Shown one piece after another: positions 34,479 to 37,532 of a DNA stretch of 37,532 nt. Below the pieces are notes generated by a model. It worked only from the letters and a program-made list of their open reading frames with translations. It did not search any database and had not been told where the DNA came from. The stretch lies in NCBI GenBank assembly GCA_903905655.1, contig CAIVHG010000091.1, positions 1 to 37,532 on the forward strand, given 5' to 3'. How positions within the stretch are numbered: position 1 is the first letter of the stretch; each line of letters opens with the position of its first letter. The DNA is from an uncultured beta proteobacterium (lineage in GTDB: Bacteria > Pseudomonadota > Gammaproteobacteria > Burkholderiales > SG8-41). The position numbers were made by a program, and so were the translations under genes.

Positions 34479-35363
34479 TTAATCGAAGGCATAGAGGCGC
34501 GCCGGATTATCGATCACGATCTTGTTGCGCAGCGCTGCATCGGGGACAGCTTCGAAAAACAGATCGACCAGCGCGCCGTCGTTCGGCATGTCCTGGGAAA
34601 TGTTCGGATGCGGCCAGTCGGTGCCCCACAGGATGCGGTCGGGCGCCGCTTCGACTAGCGCGCGTGCAAACGGCACGGCATCGCGAAACGGCCGCACGCC
34701 CGATACCCGCTCCGGCCCTGAGATCTTCACCCAGGCGAGCGGGTTCTCGCGCATCAGCGCCAGCAGCATCTGGAACGGTTTCTGGTTCAGGCCTGCAGAT
34801 GCCTTGGCGCGGCCCATGTGATCGATGACGAACGGGATTTCGATGCTGCGGATGAGCTCCGCCTGCTCGACTAAATCCTGCGCATCCAGGTGAAGCTCCA
34901 GATGCCAGCCGAGCGCGGCGATGCGCTTGGCCATGCGCGTGAGCACGGTGACGTCGGGCACGCCGCCCAAGTGCTTCACGAAATTGAAACGCAGCCCGCG
35001 CATGCCGCCAGCGTGCAACTCGGCGAGCGCGGCATCCGAGAGCTCGGCCTCGCCGTTGGCGACGCCGCGATAAGCGCCGCCGCTACGCGCGATGGCGTCC
35101 AGCGTCACGCGATGATCGATGCCGTGGCAGCTCGCGTGCACGATCACTGCGCGCGTAAAACCCAGATGCGCGTGCAGCGCGCGCAGCCGCTCGAAGGGCG
35201 CATCCTCGGGGGTGTAGCTGCGCCCCGCGGAGTAGGGGAATTTGGCTGCCGGCCCGAAGACGTGGCAATGGGCGTCCCACGCGCCGACGGGCAGGCGGTT
35301 AAGCGGCTTGCTGGGATTGGGATCCGGAGGCGGACAGGACTTCGCGGCGCTGGTCTGGGACAA
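34479..35363 (-). CDS. Amidohydrolase, 2-pyrone-4,6-dicarboxylate lactonase (LigI)-like
   Basis: A 294-residue TIM-barrel metal-type hydrolase of amidohydrolase family 2. The DxHxH motif is in GAWDAHCHVFGP. A later HLELHLDAQDL and IDHMGRAK follow, and the terminal aspartate is in ILWGTDWPHPN, all as in LigI, which opens the lactone ring of 2-pyrone-4,6-dicarboxylate. Many relatives act on other lactones, so the substrate is open. The TTG start at 35363 is preferred because a GAGGTAA lies upstream; an in-frame GTG at 35405 would add 14 residues without a ribosome-binding site. It is divergent from a truncated Bug gene. Confidence 0.87.
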   Translation of the reverse strand: MSQTSAAKSCPPPDPNPSKPLNRLPVGAWDAHCHVFGPAAKFPYSAGRSYTPEDAPFERLRALHAHLGFTRAVIVHASCHGIDHRVTLDAIARSGGAYRGVANGEAELSDAALAELHAGGMRGLRFNFVKHLGGVPDVTVLTRMAKRIAALGWHLELHLDAQDLVEQAELIRSIEIPFVIDHMGRAKASAGLNQKPFQMLLALMRENPLAWVKISGPERVSGVRPFRDAVPFARALVEAAPDRILWGTDWPHPNISQDMPNDGALVDLFFEAVPDAALRNKIVIDNPARLYAFD

Positions 35364-35481
35364 GTGCGTTACCTCGACAATGGGTTGGATATGGTGCGCA
35401 GGCACTAGTTTACCGGAACGCGGGTGCCCTGCAGTTGCCGGACGCGGACTGCCATGCGATCATGGGCGCCGACGCGAGTTC

Positions 35482-36063
35482 TCGGTGCCGGCGAAGACCG
35501 TAAAGGAATTCATCGAGTACGCCAAAGCGCGGCCCGGACAAGTCAACTACGGCTCGACCAGTCCCGGGAGCCTCGCGCGGCTGGGCATGGAAATCCTGGC
35601 GGGCAAGGCCGGCATCTCGCTGGTACACGTGCCCTACAAGGGCGCGGGCCCGGTCACCGTGGCGCTGCTGTCGGGGGAGGTGCAGGCTTCGTTTGTATCG
35701 CTCGCGCCGGTCATCACCAACATCAGGTCGGGGCAGTTAAGGGCGCTCGCTTCGCGCACGCGCCAGCGCGCGGAGCTGCTGCCGGACGTGCCTACGCTCA
35801 AGGAACTGGGATATCCGGAACTCACCGACTCCGCCTGGCAGGGCATGTACGTCGCGGCGGGCACGCCGTTGCCGATATTGAGAACGCTGCACGCGGCGAT
35901 CGGCAAGGTGATGACAGATCCGCGCGTGAACGAGAAGCTGAAAGTGGGCGGCGCCACCATCATCCGCAGCGGCTCGCTGGAGAACTGCGCCGCGTTCTCC
36001 AAGTCGGAGGTCGCCTTCTGGGGCAAGCTGGTGAAGCAGGTCGGGCTCGCGGGGATGCAGTAG
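35482..36063 (+). pseudogene. Truncated Bug-family substrate-binding protein gene (5' part missing)
   Basis: The C-terminal 193 residues of a TctC/Bug protein: SVPAKTVKEFIEYAKARPGQVNYG, VHVPYKGAGPVTVALLSGEVQ, LLPDVPTLKELGYPELTDSAWQGMYVAAGTP. Family members are about 325 residues long with a signal peptide, and the first 130 or so, including the signal peptide and the first binding loop, are missing. The homologous part begins near 35482 in frame with unrelated upstream sequence. A GTG at 35485 could start a short cytoplasmic remnant, which could not work as a periplasmic receptor. The deletion edge is 77 bases from the divergent amidohydrolase frame. Confidence 0.88.
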
Positions 36064-36195
36064 CTTTTTCATCGCGCCAGATCGCGCAGGGCATCACCGG
36101 TTCGCCTGGCCAGCCGGCGGTTGTGGAAAATCACACCGGGGCGCCCCGCTATCTGCGTCCGCTTTCCGAGTGCCGCCCGCGGATCGTTGCTGATA

Positions 36196-37329
36196 TCAAC
36201 GCTCTTTCGCGGGACGGCCGAGCACGCCGCCCGCCCAAAGTATCACCGCGTTGAGCCAGAAGATCGGAGGCAGCCCGAAGGCCGAGGCGATCACGCCGAA
36301 TGCCATCGGGCTCGCGACCTTGGTGATATTGTTGACGGTCATCTTCAGCCCCAGGGCTTCGCCGGAGCGGCCCTTGGCAGCGCTGCTGAACATGAGCATG
36401 TTGATGAGCGGCTGGCCGCAGCCGATGCCCAGCCCGAACACGAAGGACAGCAATCCGAGGACGAGGGCGCTTTCGAAGAACGGCACCAGCATCAGGCTCG
36501 CCGCCCCGATATAAAACGCATAGACCAGCACGGCTCGTTCCCGGAACCGCGCGACCAGGCGCGGCAGGGCGCCGCGCACGACGAACGCGGCCGCTGAGTT
36601 GGTCGCCATCACCATGCCGATCACCGAGGCCGACAATCCGACGGATTGTGCGTAGACCGGCATGTAGAACTGGTAGAGGGTGATGGTGGCGAGCAGGATG
36701 CTGCTGGTGGCGAGCGTCTTGCGCACGTCGCGGTCGCGCAACATCTCGCGCACGCCGCCGCTCGCCTGCGTTTCCGCGCTCTCGCCACCCGGCAGCATGC
36801 CGCCCCAGAGCGCCAGCAGCAGCGCCGGCGCCAGCATGATGAGCGCGATGTGCACGCACGCCGCGGCATAACCTGCGTGATCGGAGGAAAACCCCGCGAT
36901 CAGCGGCCCCAGCAGACTGCTGACGGACTGTATCAGGGCGTAGTTGCTGAAATTCTGCGTGCGGTTGGCCGGCACGCTGAGGATACCCACCAGGTTCTGG
37001 CAGGACACGTTCAGGAACGTGGTCGCCAGACCGGTGGCCACGGCTGCGATGAACACCGGCGCCAGGCCGGGCACGAAGTAGGGCAGCAGCATGCCGAGTC
37101 CGCTCAGCGTAGAGGTGGCGACCAGCAGCCAGCGCGCGCCCAAACGGTCGGCCATCTTGCCGGCCGTCACTGCGAGCAGCGCCGGCAGCAGGAAAAACAT
37201 CGCTGCCAGCACGCCGATGGCGGCCGGCGAGGCGCCGAGCTTCAGCGCATAGAGCACCAGCACGAGGTTGGAGGCGCGCACGCTGGTGCCGTTGATCAGC
37301 GACAGCGCGTAGATGAAATAAAGGGTCAC
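36196..37329 (-). CDS. Major facilitator superfamily (MFS) transporter
   Basis: A 377-residue polytopic inner-membrane protein with roughly twelve hydrophobic segments. It starts TLYFIYALSLINGTSVRASNLVLVLYALKLGASPAAIGVLAAMFFLLPALLAV, followed by the cytoplasmic loop GKMADRLGARWLL, an MFS motif A variant. A second repeat begins after a charged central loop (ESAETQASGGVREMLRDRDVRKTLA). The GTG at 37327-37329 starts the product directly before the first membrane segment. It is probably an exporter or uptake system, but the substrate cannot be assigned. It is convergent with the truncated Bug gene and adjacent to an IS end. Confidence 0.88.
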   Translation of the reverse strand: MTLYFIYALSLINGTSVRASNLVLVLYALKLGASPAAIGVLAAMFFLLPALLAVTAGKMADRLGARWLLVATSTLSGLGMLLPYFVPGLAPVFIAAVATGLATTFLNVSCQNLVGILSVPANRTQNFSNYALIQSVSSLLGPLIAGFSSDHAGYAAACVHIALIMLAPALLLALWGGMLPGGESAETQASGGVREMLRDRDVRKTLATSSILLATITLYQFYMPVYAQSVGLSASVIGMVMATNSAAAFVVRGALPRLVARFRERAVLVYAFYIGAASLMLVPFFESALVLGLLSFVFGLGIGCGQPLINMLMFSSAAKGRSGEALGLKMTVNNITKVASPMAFGVIASAFGLPPIFWLNAVILWAGGVLGRPAKER

Positions 37330-37392
37330 GGGCTGGAGTTTACACGGTGCTGTGGCGGCGAGAGTGCGGGCTGAGGGCGATGCAGTATGGTG

Positions 37393-37532
37393 CTAGTGCA
37401 GTGCTTCGTTCTGTTTGGAACTTAAACGGCTGTTGGCGCGGATGACCTTGGCAAGGATGTCATTGGCCTTGGCAGTCCAGACGAAAGGCTTGGGATCTTT
37501 ATTGTGCAAACTGATGTACTCTTTGATTGCAG
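37393..37532 (-). CDS. IS630-family transposase, C-terminal end (partial, runs off the window)
   Basis: Read on the minus strand, the last 46 codons give KEYISLHNKDPKPF, VWTAKANDILAKVIRA and a terminal SSKQNEALH before a TAG. The KPFxWTAxAxxIL pattern is the characteristic C-terminus of IS630-type DDE transposases. The rest of the element lies beyond the right edge, so whether it is intact is unknown. The short gap to the MFS start (37330-37392) must contain the element's end; no inverted repeat can be defined with only one end visible. Confidence 0.85.
   Translation of the reverse strand, partial: AIKEYISLHNKDPKPFVWTAKANDILAKVIRANSRLSSKQNEALH

Noticed and set aside
35242-35481. Upstream in-frame part of the third Bug gene as a real N-terminus
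   Set aside because: It contains no signal peptide or Bug motif and largely overlaps the amidohydrolase gene on the other strand.

Overview
The window reads as chromosome of a high-GC betaproteobacterium, Burkholderiales-like. The indications are the core block mltD-gloB-yafS-rnhA-dnaQ, an EarP glycosyltransferase beside an EF-P that carries arginine at position 32, a DUF883/YqjE/YqjK cassette, and three orphan Bug (TctC-type) periplasmic binding proteins. Taxonomy is inferred from gene content only. No rRNA, tRNA or CRISPR was found.

Layout. Positions 1-2028 hold the end of a peptide-type ABC permease and a double-ATPase ABC protein. Positions 2051-11344 are housekeeping: the lytic transglycosylase/glyoxalase II pair on the minus strand, divergent from methyltransferase, rnhA and dnaQ; an alpha/beta hydrolase; small envelope-associated proteins (DUF883, YqjE-like, YqjK-like, LETM1-like, DUF2726); then earP and efp with a strong terminator-like hairpin between them. 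From 11373 to about 36063 the window is a dense accessory catabolic region. The right end has an MFS transporter and the C-terminal end of an IS630-type transposase that runs off the window.

The catabolic region has four parts. (a) A minus-strand set: a double-domain acyl-CoA dehydrogenase (ACAD), hyuA and hyuB, divergent from a LysR regulator. (b) A plus-strand series running with LysR: two class III CoA-transferases, a ThDP-dependent enzyme of the oxalyl-CoA decarboxylase/2-hydroxyacyl-CoA lyase/acetolactate synthase superfamily, an alpha/beta hydrolase, a DUF35 zinc-ribbon protein overlapping a thiolase-like protein, and a Bug protein. (c) A minus-strand set: an alpha-methylacyl-CoA racemase-like protein and a tandem ACAD pair. 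(d) A quinone oxidoreductase, a canonical ACAD, a second Bug protein, a LigI-like amidohydrolase and a truncated third Bug gene.

Together these genes suggest uptake of a carboxylic acid, activation as a CoA thioester, epimerisation and dehydrogenation of a branched or alicyclic acyl-CoA, and carbon-carbon cleavage by a ThDP lyase and/or a thiolase/DUF35 aldolase. HyuAB would perform an ATP-dependent ring opening or carboxylation. The substrate cannot be read from the sequence. This module is the best candidate for an undescribed system here.
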